Part shown: piece by piece, positions 55,403-64,000 of the stretch
Position numbering within the stretch: position 1 is the stretch's first letter
Layout: every line of letters starts with the position of its first letter
NCBI RefSeq assembly: GCF_014334095.1
Contig: NZ_CP060495.1
Span: 2,317,001-2,381,000, forward strand
Reading direction: 5' to 3'
Source: Novosphingopyxis iocasae
Lineage (GTDB): Bacteria > Pseudomonadota > Alphaproteobacteria > Sphingomonadales > Sphingomonadaceae
DNA length: 64,000 nucleotides
Notes under the pieces: model-generated
The model's input: only the letters and a program-made list of their open reading frames with translations
The model's database searches: none
What the model was told of the DNA's origin: nothing
Translations under genes and position numbers: made by a program

Positions 55403-56242
55403 ATGGACCGCTTCCACCTGCATCTGCTTTCCGACTCCACCGGCGAGACGCTCGACAATATCGTGAAGGCCGCTCTGGCCCAGTTCGATGAAGTCGACGT
55501 CGTGAAGCATTTCTGGCCGATGGTGCGGTCCGATGTGCATCTGGAACGCATTCTGGACGATGTTGCCGAAAATCCCGGCATGGTGCTGTTCACGCTCGTC
55601 AATTCCGAAACGCGGCGCAAGCTGGAAAACCGCTGCCGTGCGCTGGGCCTTCCGGCGGTGCCCGCGCTCGATGCGGTCACCGATGCATTGTCTGATATGT
55701 TCGGGCAGGAGGCCAAGGCACGGCCCGGCCGCCAGCACAGCCTGGATGCCGCCTATTTCGCGCGGGTCGAGGCCATCCAGTTCACCATCGCGCATGATGA
55801 CGGGCTGCTGCAGGAAGGCTGGGAGGAAGCGGACATCATCCTTGCCGGCGTGTCGCGGACCTCGAAAACGCCGACCAGCATCTATCTCGCCAATCGCGGG
55901 TTCAAGACGGCGAACATCCCGATCGTGGTGGAATCGCCGCCGCCCGAAACACTCTATCAACTGCGCAATCCATTGATCGTGGGACTCACCACCAGCGCGG
56001 ACCGCCTGGTGCAGATCCGTCGCAACCGGCTGTTGTCGCTCAATCAGGCGCCAGAAACCGATTATGTGGAAGGGGACAAGGTGCAGGCCGAGGTGAAGTT
56101 TGCGCGGCGCATCTTCGCCGATCGCGGCTGGCCGGTGATCGACGTGACGCGCCGCTCGATTGAGGAAACCGCCGCAGCCATCATCAATCTCGCGAACGAC
56201 CGCGAGCTGTCCGGCCGCAAGCGCCAAGGAAACATCATATGA
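55403..56242 (+). CDS. ppsR: Pyruvate, phosphate dikinase/PEP synthase regulatory protein (DUF299)
   Basis: Bifunctional kinase/pyrophosphorylase that switches PEP synthase or pyruvate phosphate dikinase off and on. The 279-residue protein opens FHLHLLSDSTGETLDNIVKA and has the P-loop-like GVSRTSKTPTSIYLANRGFK near residues 151-170. Its homologue borders the origin in other alphaproteobacteria. maf follows 13 bp later. Confidence 0.92.
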   Translation: MDRFHLHLLSDSTGETLDNIVKAALAQFDEVDVVKHFWPMVRSDVHLERILDDVAENPGMVLFTLVNSETRRKLENRCRALGLPAVPALDAVTDALSDMFGQEAKARPGRQHSLDAAYFARVEAIQFTIAHDDGLLQEGWEEADIILAGVSRTSKTPTSIYLANRGFKTANIPIVVESPPPETLYQLRNPLIVGLTTSADRLVQIRRNRLLSLNQAPETDYVEGDKVQAEVKFARRIFADRGWPVIDVTRRSIEETAAAIINLANDRELSGRKRQGNII

Positions 56243-56255
56243 CGTGGACTATCAT

Positions 56256-56849
56256 ATGAGCGGCATCGTCCTGGCCTCGGGCAGCGCAATCCGGCGGCAG
56301 ATGCTGGAGGCGGCGGGCGTTCCGTTCGAGGTGAAGCCTGCGCGAGTCGATGAAGACTTTTTGAAAGAGGCGCTCGCCGATTTGAAGCCGCGCGACCAGG
56401 CTGATGCGCTGGCCGAAGCCAAGGCGCTCCGCGGATCGCAAGCTTCACCGGATCAACTGGTGCTGGGCGCGGATTCGATGCTGGAGCTGGCAAGCGGCGT
56501 CCGGCTGGACAAGCCGGAGAGCCCGCAGGCTGCGCGCGAGCAGCTTGCCGCTATGTCCGGAGGGACGCACCGTCTGCACAGCGCCGCGGTGATGGTGGAG
56601 GGCGGCGCGTCCGTTTGGCGGCACGTTGAAACCGCGAAGCTGCATGTGCGTGCGCTCTCGCCCGACTTCATCCACTCCTATGTCGACGCCGAATGGGAAT
56701 CGATCCGCCACACCAGTGGCTGCTTCGAATATGAAGGGAAGGGCGCACAGCTCTTCTCCCGCGTCGAGGGCAGCCATTTCGCGATCCTTGGCCTGCCGTT
56801 CCTCCCGCTCCTCCAGTTTCTTCGCGATCGGAAAGTCATGCCGTCATGA
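56256..56849 (+). CDS. maf: Maf-like nucleotide pyrophosphatase
   Basis: House-cleaning nucleoside triphosphate pyrophosphatase, 197 residues. ATG 56256 gives SGIVLASGSAIRRQMLEAAG (usual LASgSprR motif, here SAIRR), then GADSMLELASGVRLDKP near residues 68-84. The open frame upstream of this ATG belongs to the end of ppsR. Its stop overlaps the aroE start. Confidence 0.91.
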   Translation: MSGIVLASGSAIRRQMLEAAGVPFEVKPARVDEDFLKEALADLKPRDQADALAEAKALRGSQASPDQLVLGADSMLELASGVRLDKPESPQAAREQLAAMSGGTHRLHSAAVMVEGGASVWRHVETAKLHVRALSPDFIHSYVDAEWESIRHTSGCFEYEGKGAQLFSRVEGSHFAILGLPFLPLLQFLRDRKVMPS

Positions 56850-57670
56850 AAGCCATTACCGGCCAGCCTTATGCCGAGGTGATCGGCGATCCGGTGGCCC
56901 ACAGCAAATCGCCAATGATTCACCGCTTCTGGCAGAAGAAGCTCGGCATCGATGGGGACTATCGCACAGCACATGTGACGCCGGACGAACTGGCGGATTA
57001 TTTCGCCGATCGCGCCGCCGATCCGGACTGGATGGGCTGCAACGTCACGATCCCGCACAAGATCGCCGCGCTCGATCATGTCGCCGATCCGGGCGACGTG
57101 CGGGAGAGCATCGGCGCGATCAACACCGTGTTTCGCGGCGAGGAAAGTGAACTCACCGGCACCAACACCGACGCGGCAGGCTTCTGGGCACCGATTTCCG
57201 AGCGGAATTGGAGCGGGCGCCATGCCGTCGTCGTCGGATCGGGCGGCGCGGCGCGCGCGGTGCTGTTCGCGCTCGCCAAGGGTGGCATCGGCGAGGTGAC
57301 CATGGTCGCCCGCAGCGGCCTGAAGGCCATGGGCCTGCTCGCGCATTTCGGCCTGAAAGGCGGCGTGCAGGATTTCGACGCCAAGCTGCCGCCCGCACAT
57401 TTGCTGGTGAACGCCAGTCCGCTCGGCATGGCCGGGCAGGAAGCGTTGGAGCTGGATCTCGATCCGCTGAAGCGCGGCGCATTGGTCTATGATCTGGTCT
57501 ACAAGCCTGTTGAAACCGCGCTGCTGCGCCAGGCCGCGGACCGCGATCTGGAAACGGTGGACGGCCTGTCCATGCTGGTGGCGCAGGCCGCCTTTGCCTT
57601 TGAACTGTTCTTCGGGCAGCCTGCGCCGGAGGAGGGTCAAGACGCCCTGTTCGAAAAGCTGGGCGCGTGA
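56846..57670 (+). CDS. aroE: Shikimate dehydrogenase (NADP+)
   Basis: Reduces 3-dehydroshikimate to shikimate in aromatic amino acid synthesis. The 274-residue protein has GDPVAHSKSPMIHRFW near residues 13-28, the catalytic lysine in NVTIPHKIAA near 64-73, NTDAAGF near 106, VVGSGGAARAVLFAL as the NADP motif near 130-144, and a C-terminal DGLSMLVAQAAFAFELF. Overlaps maf and coaE by four bases each. Confidence 0.95.
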   Translation: MKAITGQPYAEVIGDPVAHSKSPMIHRFWQKKLGIDGDYRTAHVTPDELADYFADRAADPDWMGCNVTIPHKIAALDHVADPGDVRESIGAINTVFRGEESELTGTNTDAAGFWAPISERNWSGRHAVVVGSGGAARAVLFALAKGGIGEVTMVARSGLKAMGLLAHFGLKGGVQDFDAKLPPAHLLVNASPLGMAGQEALELDLDPLKRGALVYDLVYKPVETALLRQAADRDLETVDGLSMLVAQAAFAFELFFGQPAPEEGQDALFEKLGA

Positions 57671-58281
57671 GCGCAGCGCAAAAGGTACAGCCGCTGGTGA
57701 TCGGCCTCACCGGGTCGATCGGCATGGGCAAATCCACCGTTGCCGCGATGTTTACCGAAGCCGGTGTTCCCGTGTTCGATGCTGACGCCGTCGTGCGCGA
57801 ATTGCAGGGACCGGGCGGCGCGCTCGTTCCGCTCATCGAGGCGGCCTTCCCCGGCAGCACTGGCGAAGGCGGCGTAAAGCGGGATGATCTTGGCGCAATG
57901 GTTTTCGGCAAGCCCGATGAACTGGCGCGGCTAGAATCGATCGTTCACCCTGTCGTCGCGAACCGCCGGCTCGCCTTTTCGGAGGAGCATCGCGATGCAC
58001 CGTTGATCCTGTTCGATATTCCGCTCCTGTTCGAAAAGGGCGGGACCGAAGGCGTCGATGTTGTTGTTGTGGTCAGCGCGCCCGCCAAGGTGCAGCGAGA
58101 ACGCGTTATGGCGCGGCCGGGCATGACGAAAGAGAAGTTCGAACATATTCTCGGCGTCCAACTGGACGATGCTGCCAAGCGCGCCCGTGCGGACCATGTG
58201 ATCGACACCGGAACGACGCTGGAGGAAACACGCGCGCAGGTCAGCGAGCTGGTCGCGACCATGCGCGCCTCCCTTGCCTGA
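57667..58281 (+). CDS. coaE: Dephospho-CoA kinase
   Basis: Last step of coenzyme A synthesis. GTG start at 57667 overlaps the aroE stop (GTGA). The 204-residue protein has the P-loop GLTGSIGMGKSTVAAMF at about residues 13-29, DADAVVRELQGPGG near 38-51, and DIPLLFEKGG near 116-125. Confidence 0.95.
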   Translation: MSAAQKVQPLVIGLTGSIGMGKSTVAAMFTEAGVPVFDADAVVRELQGPGGALVPLIEAAFPGSTGEGGVKRDDLGAMVFGKPDELARLESIVHPVVANRRLAFSEEHRDAPLILFDIPLLFEKGGTEGVDVVVVVSAPAKVQRERVMARPGMTKEKFEHILGVQLDDAAKRARADHVIDTGTTLEETRAQVSELVATMRASLA

Positions 58282-58299
58282 CCCGGCGAAAAGGCCGAT

Positions 58300-59013
58300 A
58301 TGATAAGCATGCGCGAAATCGTCTTCGATACCGAAACCACCGGCACCGACCATGAAAATGGGGACCGGATGGTCGAGATCGGCTGTATCGAGATGATCGA
58401 CCGGGTGATGACCGGCCGCACCTATCACTGCTATTTCAATCCCGAACGGGCGATGGATCCGGGCGCCGAACGTGTTCACGGTCTTGGCGATGCGTTTCTG
58501 AAAGACAAGCCGCGCTTCAACGAAAAGGTGCGGGAGCTTTTGGATTTCATCGGTGACGACAAGCTTGTCGCGCACAACGCCATGTTCGATTTCGGCTTCC
58601 TCAATATGGAACTCGATCGGTGTGGTCAGCCCACCGTCGATTATGCGCGGATGGTCGATACGCTGGCGATTGCGCGCAAAAAGCATCCCGGGGCGAAGGC
58701 TTCGCTCGATGCCCTTTGCAGCCGCTACGGGATCGATCGGTCCCACCGCGTCAAGCATGGGGCGCTGCTGGATGCCGAACTGCTGGCACAGCTTTATATA
58801 GAGCTGACCGGCGGGCGGCAGATCGGTCTGGGCCTGGCGGCGGATGCGGACGATGCGGCTGCCACATCGCGCACTGCGCCCAGCCTGCTGCCCACCGGGC
58901 CGATGCGCCCGCCGCGCCACCATGCGCCGACGGAGGCCGAGCTTGCGCGCCATCAGGCTTTCGTCGCGGGCATCGAAGGCTCGCTTTGGAGCAGTGGCCG
59001 CGCGCGCGTCTGA
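58300..59013 (+). CDS. dnaQ: DNA polymerase III epsilon subunit (proofreading exonuclease)
   Basis: A 237-residue proofreading 3'-5' exonuclease. Exonuclease motifs: FDTETTGTD at about residues 9-17, VAHNAMFDFGFL near 89-100, and HGALLDAELLAQLYIELTGG near 152-171, with the DEDDh histidine. The C-terminus (about residues 180-237) is Pro/Ala-rich and would carry the polymerase-binding segment. ATG 58309 is an alternative start. The island carries two other members of this superfamily. Confidence 0.94.
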   Translation: MISMREIVFDTETTGTDHENGDRMVEIGCIEMIDRVMTGRTYHCYFNPERAMDPGAERVHGLGDAFLKDKPRFNEKVRELLDFIGDDKLVAHNAMFDFGFLNMELDRCGQPTVDYARMVDTLAIARKKHPGAKASLDALCSRYGIDRSHRVKHGALLDAELLAQLYIELTGGRQIGLGLAADADDAAATSRTAPSLLPTGPMRPPRHHAPTEAELARHQAFVAGIEGSLWSSGRARV

Positions 59014-59063
59014 ACCCTTCGGCTTCCGGGCCGTTGAGCGACAACCAGAAGGAGAAAAATCCC

Positions 59064-59633
59064 ATGAAGATTCAGGTTTCGGGCCATCAGGTCGATACGG
59101 GTGAGGCTCTGCGCGAGCATGTCGAGACCAAGATGACGGCGCTTTCCGAAAAATATTTTCCCGAAACCATTTCGGGTCAGGCCACCTTCGGCCGCGGCCC
59201 GCATGACGGCTTCAGCTGCGATATCGTGACCCATGTGATGCAGGGCCTCTGGCTCAATGCATCGGCCAATGCGCAGGACGCGCACCAGGCGTTCGACGCC
59301 TCGCTCAACAAGATCGAAAAGCAGCTGCGCCGCTACAAGCGCCGCCTGAATGATCGTCATAGCCAGGCCGCACAGGCGCTGAAGGAAGAAGAGGCCGGCT
59401 ATACGGTGTTCGATTCCGAAGCTGAGGCGGACGAAGTGGCCGACGCACCGCCGATTATTGCAGAGTTGCGTGCCAATATTCCCGAAGTTTCGGTATCCGA
59501 CGCGGTCATGGTGCTCAACATGCGCGATACGCCTGCTCTATTGTTCAAAAATTCTGGAACAGGGCGTCATAATATGGTCTATCGCCGCAACGACGGCACG
59601 ATCGGATGGGTAGAGCCTCAGGCCGCATCCTGA
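59064..59633 (+). CDS. hpf: Ribosome hibernation-promoting factor, long form (HPF/RaiA)
   Basis: Binds the 30S decoding region and pairs ribosomes into 100S dimers in stationary phase. ATG 59064, set by AAGGAGAAA. The 189-residue length is the long form: an N-terminal S30AE domain (MKIQVSGHQVDTGEALREHV to about 100) and a C-terminal dimerisation domain (ELRANIPEVSVSDAVMVLNM, then PALLFKNSGTGRHNMVYRRN). ptsN follows 92 bp later, as often seen. Confidence 0.94.
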   Translation: MKIQVSGHQVDTGEALREHVETKMTALSEKYFPETISGQATFGRGPHDGFSCDIVTHVMQGLWLNASANAQDAHQAFDASLNKIEKQLRRYKRRLNDRHSQAAQALKEEEAGYTVFDSEAEADEVADAPPIIAELRANIPEVSVSDAVMVLNMRDTPALLFKNSGTGRHNMVYRRNDGTIGWVEPQAAS

Positions 59634-59725
59634 ATTTCCGTCACCGCCCACGGCCGACAACGCGTCCGTGGGCGGGAACGACCAGAACAATTCGACGCAC
59701 CGCGTTGGGGTGCGGAGCCTGATCC

Positions 59726-60196
59726 ATGAATATTCAACTCAGTTGCGGCTTGCGCGAAGACGCGGTGATGTCTCGAGCCTCGATCGCTAGCAAGCACGCG
59801 TTGTTCGATTTGCTGTCGCAGCAAGCAGAGGCGGCCTACGGGCTGGATGCGGAACAGTTGCGCGCCGCGCTCGAACAGCGCGAGAGCCTCGGGTCGACCG
59901 GATTTGGATCGGGCGTTGCCATCCCGCATGCGCGCCTCGCGGGACTGGACGAGCCACTGGGTCTTTTCGTGCGGCTGGATAAGGCGCTGGATTATGCCAG
60001 CATCGACGATCGGCCGGTCGATCTGATTTTCTGCCTCGTCTCGCCGGCGGGGGACGGAGCGCGGCATCTGCGCGTGCTCGCCGAAGTATCTCGCACCATG
60101 CGGAGCGAGTCCAATCAGCAACGGTTGCGCGGCGCGGCCGATGCCGCAGCGATCTTTTCGCTGCTATCGGGGCTTTATGAGTTTGACGCCGCCTGA
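59726..60196 (+). CDS. ptsN: Nitrogen PTS system EIIA component (PtsN)
   Basis: A 156-residue EIIA-Ntr phosphocarrier of the regulatory PTS. The phosphorylated histidine is H68 in GVAIPHARL, preceded by the typical ESLGSTGFGSG loop. Follows hpf, the usual order in proteobacteria. Its 3' end overlaps the next start by 20 bases. Confidence 0.94.
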   Translation: MNIQLSCGLREDAVMSRASIASKHALFDLLSQQAEAAYGLDAEQLRAALEQRESLGSTGFGSGVAIPHARLAGLDEPLGLFVRLDKALDYASIDDRPVDLIFCLVSPAGDGARHLRVLAEVSRTMRSESNQQRLRGAADAAAIFSLLSGLYEFDAA

Positions 60197-60656
60197 GCCG
60201 ACCCCCACCGGAAGTGGAGAGGAAGCGCATTTCCGCGCGCTTGAGTCGCTCTATCGGGCGGCACCGATCAACCGCCTGTTCGAATCGGATATTGCGATTA
60301 CCGGCCCCGGCCAGTGCGATATCGTTTTCGACGTCGACGAACGCTATTTCCATGCCGCGGGCGCGGTGCATGGATCGTCCTATTTCAAGATGCTCGACGA
60401 TGCCGCCTTTTATGCGGTGAACAGCCTGGTGACCGATCGTTTCGTGCTCACCACCGCCTTCAACCTGCTCTTTACGAAGCCGATCAAACCGGGGCGCCTG
60501 CGCGCGAGCGGTCGCTGGCTGAGCGGTCGCAAGCGCGTCTATGTTGCCGAAGCGACGCTGATCGATGGCGACGGCGAAGAAGCGGGGCGTGGCACCGGCA
60601 CCTTCATGCGATCGCACATTCCGCTCGCGGGATTGCCCGGTTACAAGAGCGCATGA
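60177..60656 (+). CDS. PaaI-type hotdog-fold thioesterase
   Basis: A 159-residue hotdog protein with VHGSSYFKMLDDAAFYAVNS near residues 62-81 and VLTTAFNLLFTKPIKPGRLR near 88-107, typical of the 4HBT/PaaI group. Start ATG 60177 is chosen because the protein then opens MSLTPPEPTPTGSGEEAHFR; it overlaps the ptsN end by 20 bases. The substrate is unknown. The next gene overlaps its stop by four bases. Confidence 0.86.
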   Translation: MSLTPPEPTPTGSGEEAHFRALESLYRAAPINRLFESDIAITGPGQCDIVFDVDERYFHAAGAVHGSSYFKMLDDAAFYAVNSLVTDRFVLTTAFNLLFTKPIKPGRLRASGRWLSGRKRVYVAEATLIDGDGEEAGRGTGTFMRSHIPLAGLPGYKSA

Positions 60657-60997
60657 GCGAACCGCGCGTCGCCGCCAAGGTTCAGGTCGACGCGATTCGA
60701 CGGCTTTGCGAGCGCGAGGGCGGATTCGCGATGGTGCTATCGCGCGGCGATCCTGTCGCCGGAGACATCCTCATCATCTCTCGTATACGAGGCGGATCGC
60801 CTGCGCTCATCCGGCGCGCGCTGCGATGGGACGGACCGCCAAGCTGGCGGGACACCGAAACGCAACTGTTTGAAAATGAAGAGAAATTGACGGTATTTCT
60901 CGACCAGAAGCGAGCAGTTGATCGGGATCTTTGGTTAATAGATCTGGATATCCCGGACTCGGAACGGTTCATCGCGCTTCTGCACGACTTCGTTTGA
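60653..60997 (+). CDS. DUF1491 family protein
   Basis: A 114-residue alphaproteobacterial protein of DUF1491: AAKVQVDAIRRLCEREGGFA, then LSRGDPVAGDILIISR, and RDLWLIDLDIPDSERFI near the end. Function unknown. Coupled to the thioesterase gene by a four-base overlap. Confidence 0.9.
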   Translation: MSEPRVAAKVQVDAIRRLCEREGGFAMVLSRGDPVAGDILIISRIRGGSPALIRRALRWDGPPSWRDTETQLFENEEKLTVFLDQKRAVDRDLWLIDLDIPDSERFIALLHDFV

Positions 60998-61173
60998 CTC
61001 CGGAAACAACCACGCTAAATGCGCCCCCCATAACGAGCGCAAGTGGCCAATGGTTCCGTCTGGGGGGACGAGAATCGGCAAACACGCGAGACGGAAGATC
61101 GTCCCGAGCAGATTGGGTTAGCGTTTTTTAGGTTTCTGCTCAGCGGGCATCTGCCGCTTAACAAGCGAATGCA

Positions 61174-61899
61174 ATGTTCCATTATCTGAAAGCTGCGGCT
61201 GCCGCGGCTCTTTTTGTTTTGGCTCTCACTGCCATCACGCTGACCGATGTCAGCTCTGCTTTCGCTGCTGAAGAGCAGCAACAAAACATTCTGGACGCCG
61301 GTGAAATCCGGATCGATCCGGCGGTACTGGCCGAACTGAAGGCCAATGAAGCGGCTGTCGATGCCGCCGTTGCGGCGGAAGACAATACCGCCCAGCCCAA
61401 TGATGAAAACATCGTCTTCGTGAGCAATCCGGTGATCATGCCGTTGCCCGAGCGCTCTGCTCCGAAGGCTCCCGATTTCAGCGAAGCAACCTCGCTCGCC
61501 CAGCTTGTCGATATGCAGGACAGCAGCGCCGATCTCGATGCCGAGCAGCGCTGCCTGGCCGGAACCATCTATTTCGAATCGAAGGGCGAATCGCTGGAAG
61601 GCCAGCTGGCCGTTGCCAAGGTGGTGCTCAATCGCACTGCTTCTTCGCGCTGGCCGAATTCGATCTGCGGTGTTGTTTATCAGAAAAGCCAGTTCAGCTT
61701 CGTGCGCGGCGGTAAGATGCCCCGTATCGCAAAATCCAGCCGGGCCTGGAAGCGCGCAAAGGCCATCGCCAGGATCGCGCTAGACGATAGCTGGCAGACC
61801 GATGTGGACGATGCCCTGTTCTTTCACGCCAATTATGTGAAGCCCGGTTGGCGCCTGACGCGCATCGGAGCGGTGGACCGGCACATCTTCTACCGCTGA
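61174..61899 (+). CDS. SleB-type cell wall hydrolase
   Basis: Secreted peptidoglycan hydrolase of the SleB (Hydrolase_2) family, 241 residues. The signal peptide ends SSAFA near residue 31; the catalytic domain begins around 125: CLAGTIYFESKGESLEGQLA with the catalytic Glu, AVAKVVLNRTASSRWPNSIC, and YQKSQFSFVRGGKM. The linker is acidic and low in complexity. Such enzymes are common in alphaproteobacteria with no spore role. A terminator follows. Confidence 0.91.
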   Translation: MFHYLKAAAAAALFVLALTAITLTDVSSAFAAEEQQQNILDAGEIRIDPAVLAELKANEAAVDAAVAAEDNTAQPNDENIVFVSNPVIMPLPERSAPKAPDFSEATSLAQLVDMQDSSADLDAEQRCLAGTIYFESKGESLEGQLAVAKVVLNRTASSRWPNSICGVVYQKSQFSFVRGGKMPRIAKSSRAWKRAKAIARIALDDSWQTDVDDALFFHANYVKPGWRLTRIGAVDRHIFYR

Positions 61900-61923
61900 A
61901 CGAGCGCATGACAGACGGATGAT

Positions 61924-61950
61924 AAGGGCCCCGCTTTTGGGGCCTTTATT
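61924..61950 (+). terminator. Rho-independent terminator after the SleB gene
   Basis: AAGGGCCCC-GCTTTT-GGGGCCTTT forms an eight-pair stem (GGCCCC/GGGGCC core at 61927-61944), followed by TTTATT. It separates the SleB gene from mmcB. Confidence 0.9.
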
Positions 61951-61979
61951 ATGTTCCCGTCCTGTTCTAGTCTCCGACC

Positions 61980-62468
61980 ATGCTCGATATCGCTACCCAA
62001 CCCGATCTCTGCGGTGCCGCCGCCGTCACCCGTGGCCTTCGCCGCATGTTCGCGAGGCATCAGATTTTTCTGCTTCCCGAGGTTTCCTTGCGCAACGGCC
62101 GACGTGCGGACCTGATGGGCATCGATGCCAAGGGGCAGCTGATCATCGTGGAGATCAAATGCTCGCGCGCCGATCTGCTCGGAGATCAGAAGTGGCGCGA
62201 CTATCTGGAATTTTGTGACCGGTTCTACTGGGCGGTGCCGCCGGAGATGGACGACAAGTTGCTGGAGCGTGAGGTTCTGGAGCCAGAGCGCACCGGCCTG
62301 ATCGTCGCCGATGCCTATGATGCGGCGATTGTGCGTCCGGCGGTTAGCACGCCGCTGGCGGCGGCGCGGCGCAAGACCGAATGCCAGCGGTTGGCGCGTA
62401 TAGCGATGCGGCGGCACACCATGTTGTGCGATCCGGAAGTGGGCTGGGGGCCGGAGCCATCCGATTGA
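61980..62468 (+). CDS. mmcB: MmcB-family DNA repair protein (PD-(D/E)XK nuclease fold)
   Basis: A 162-residue protein similar to Caulobacter MmcB, induced on mitomycin C damage and linked to SOS repair. Active-site residues of the PD-(D/E)XK fold are visible: D44 in RRADLMGI, E58 and K60 in IVEIKCSRADL, then KWRDYLEFCDRFYWAVP. Single gene, terminator on its left. Confidence 0.9.
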   Translation: MLDIATQPDLCGAAAVTRGLRRMFARHQIFLLPEVSLRNGRRADLMGIDAKGQLIIVEIKCSRADLLGDQKWRDYLEFCDRFYWAVPPEMDDKLLEREVLEPERTGLIVADAYDAAIVRPAVSTPLAAARRKTECQRLARIAMRRHTMLCDPEVGWGPEPSD

Positions 62469-62507
62469 GACAGCTGTCCAGCCAGTATAACCAAGACTGC
62501 CGTAGAG

Positions 62508-63131
62508 TTATTTAATGCCGGAGAAGTCCAGTTCGCCTTCGCTTTCCGCCTTGGCGGCGGGCTTGTTCTGCAAAAGATCGACCAGATCGCTCGAACGCCG
62601 GTCCAGCTTGGCGTAATCGAGTGCCGAGCGACCGCTGGCATGATCCGTAATGTTCGGATTGGCACCGTTCTTCATCAGCAGACGGATTGCCTCGCTGTCG
62701 CGCAGCTGGACGGCACGGATAAGCGGAGTTTCCCCGGCGCGATTCGCTTCGTCCACCTTGCCGCCATATTTCAGCAGCAGCTCCATCCCGTCGAGATAAC
62801 CCAGCTGCGTCGCCAGCATCAGCGGCGTATCACCATTGCGATCGCCGATATTGGGATCCGCCTTGTTGGCGAGCAGGAAGGTGATCCAGGTGGAATCGCG
62901 CCGTTCGACCACCATATGCATGGCGGTCTTGCCATCGCTTGAGCGCTGCGCGTTCACCACCTTGTTGGACGGCGTCTGCAACATCGACGTCGCCTTGGTG
63001 CCGTCCCGGTCCTCAACTGCCTTCAAAAAGGTATAGGCAGGGGAGACCTGTTGGGCTTCCGCCGATGCGAACGGCGTGGGTAGCGGCGCGAAAGCGGCTG
63101 CGACCAGGGCGGCAGGGATGATAAGGCGCAT
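62508..63131 (-). CDS. Periplasmic ankyrin-repeat protein
   Basis: A 207-residue exported protein. ATG 63131 gives a signal peptide (MRLIIPAALVAAAFAPLP to about 28) followed by three or four ankyrin repeats: DGKTAMHMVVERRDSTW, NGDTPLMLATQLGYLDGMEL, AGETPLIRAVQLRDSEAIRL, and SGRSALDYAKLDRRSSD. Likely protein-protein binding in the periplasm; partner unknown. The longer open frame upstream crosses the SCO1 gene antisense and is rejected. Confidence 0.9.
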   Translation of the reverse strand: MRLIIPAALVAAAFAPLPTPFASAEAQQVSPAYTFLKAVEDRDGTKATSMLQTPSNKVVNAQRSSDGKTAMHMVVERRDSTWITFLLANKADPNIGDRNGDTPLMLATQLGYLDGMELLLKYGGKVDEANRAGETPLIRAVQLRDSEAIRLLMKNGANPNITDHASGRSALDYAKLDRRSSDLVDLLQNKPAAKAESEGELDFSGIK

Positions 63132-63194
63132 GATGATTAAAGGCCCGGTTGATGGTTGATCGCGCCTATTTAGCAGACCAAAAGAAAGCCTGTC

Positions 63195-63821
63195 ATGAAC
63201 AAAGCCGGATTCCTCCCTATTTTCGCCGCGCTGCTGCTCGCGTCCTGTGGTGGCGGTAATAGCGAGCCGACCGTGCCCGAACGCCCGCCGCTGGAAGGTG
63301 CCAGCATCGGCGGGCCGTTCACATTGACCGGAAGCGACGGAAAGCCTGTCTCTTTCTCGGATTTCGACGGCAAATATCGGATCGTGTATTTCGGCTACAC
63401 CTATTGCCCCGACGTCTGCCCCATCGACATGCAGAAGATCAGCGCGGGATTGCAGCGCTTCACGAAGGCGCACCCGCAGCTTGGTAAGGACATCCAGCCG
63501 ATCTTCATCAGCGTCGATCCGGAGCGGGATACGCCTAAAGTGGTGGGCGATTATGTGAACAACTTTGGCAACCGCTGGGTCGGCCTCACGGGTACGCCGG
63601 ACGAGATCAAGAAAGTGGCGGATCAGTTTGCGGTCTATTACGCCAGGGAAGAGGGCTCCGGCCCGGACGATTATCTGATGTCTCATTCCCAAACGCCCTA
63701 TCTGCTAGGGCGGGAAGGGCAGCCGCTTGCGATCTTGCCGGTGGACGAGCCCTCCACCCCAGACACGGACGAGGGCAGCGCACAGGCGATCGCCGCCGAG
63801 CTGGAACGCTGGGTCCAATGA
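63195..63821 (+). CDS. SCO1/SenC family lipoprotein, copper chaperone for cytochrome oxidase
   Basis: Thioredoxin-fold protein of 208 residues that delivers copper or reduces the CuA site of cytochrome oxidase. Lipobox LLASC with C18 predicts a lipoprotein. Copper ligands are C70 and C74 (YTYCPDVCP) and H163 ([10 protein letters not shown]). The start overlaps nothing; its stop overlaps the next gene. Confidence 0.94.
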   Translation: MNKAGFLPIFAALLLASCGGGNSEPTVPERPPLEGASIGGPFTLTGSDGKPVSFSDFDGKYRIVYFGYTYCPDVCPIDMQKISAGLQRFTKAHPQLGKDIQPIFISVDPERDTPKVVGDYVNNFGNRWVGLTGTPDEIKKVADQFAVYYAREEGSGPDDYLMSHSQTPYLLGREGQPLAILPVDEPSTPDTDEGSAQAIAAELERWVQ

Positions 63822-64000
63822 GCACGCCCTTCTGGGAGAAGCCGATCGAGGCGCTGGACCGCGGCGAATGGGAGGCTTTGTGCGACGGCTGCGGCAAATG
63901 CTGCATGCACAAGATCGAGGATGAGGATACCGGGCGCATCTATGATACGAATGTGTCCTGCCGCCTGCTCGACACGCAGACCGCGCAATGTTCCGATTAT
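63818..64000 (+). CDS. YcgN family cysteine cluster protein, 3' end cut off by window edge
   Basis: Start ATG 63818 overlaps the SCO1 stop (ATGA). The visible 61 residues begin [20 protein letters not shown] and contain [18 protein letters not shown], then [15 protein letters not shown], the UPF0260 (YcgN) signature with its cysteine cluster. Probably binds a metal or Fe-S; function unknown. Confidence 0.9.
   Translation, partial: MSTPFWEKPIEALDRGEWEALCDGCGKCCMHKIEDEDTGRIYDTNVSCRLLDTQTAQCSDY

Overview
The window is high-GC DNA from an alphaproteobacterium, most likely a member of the Sphingomonadales. The evidence is the gene order mnmE-mnmG-rsmG-parA-parB, the order hemJ-hemE-(origin)-ppsR-maf-aroE-coaE-dnaQ, and small lineage-typical families (EipA/DUF1134, DUF1491, MmcB, DUF6489-like, a HemJ-type protoporphyrinogen oxidase). 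No species can be named from the sequence alone.

Positions 1-17,240 are the end of an integrated mobile element. It abuts the 3' end of a tRNA-Ser(GCU) gene and carries a P4-type tyrosine integrase next to that tRNA, with three GGGGGTA-type repeats upstream and an AlpA-like protein converging on it. Further in are a MobA/MobL relaxase cut by the left edge and a four-gene operon (two DnaQ-fold exonucleases and two proteins of unknown function) whose first three genes each follow a strong RNA hairpin. After it come a TetR gene broken by an in-frame stop, a perfect array of 33 copies of a 14-bp unit, an SRAP (YedK) protein, a small unknown protein, a MarR regulator and an S1/P1 nuclease. Last is a sulfite module: sulfite dehydrogenase, its cytochrome c and a LysR regulator on one strand, with a small membrane protein and a YeiH-type exporter on the other. 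The far end of the element lies outside the window.

Positions 17,240-44,700 are chromosomal core: EipA, aromatic aminotransferase, riboflavin genes ribD-ribE-ribH, TonB, prs-hisN, rpmI-rplT, pheS-pheT, prfC, an MFS/TonB-receptor/TetR uptake locus with a palindromic operator candidate, metX-metW, hisC, plsC, ftsE-ftsX and a tRNA-Leu(GAG).

Positions 44,700-64,000 look origin-proximal. parA-parB lie beside three parS-like palindromes, two of them inside rsmG. The 298-bp gap between hemE and ppsR has an AT-rich stretch, six DnaA-box-like 9-mers and three GANTC sites, and gene direction flips there. I read it as a candidate oriC, which would place both the origin and its segregation centromere in this window. 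The right arm (ppsR, maf, aroE, coaE, dnaQ, hpf, ptsN, a thioesterase, DUF1491, a SleB hydrolase, mmcB) runs on the plus strand, then an ankyrin protein, SCO1 and a truncated YcgN end the window.
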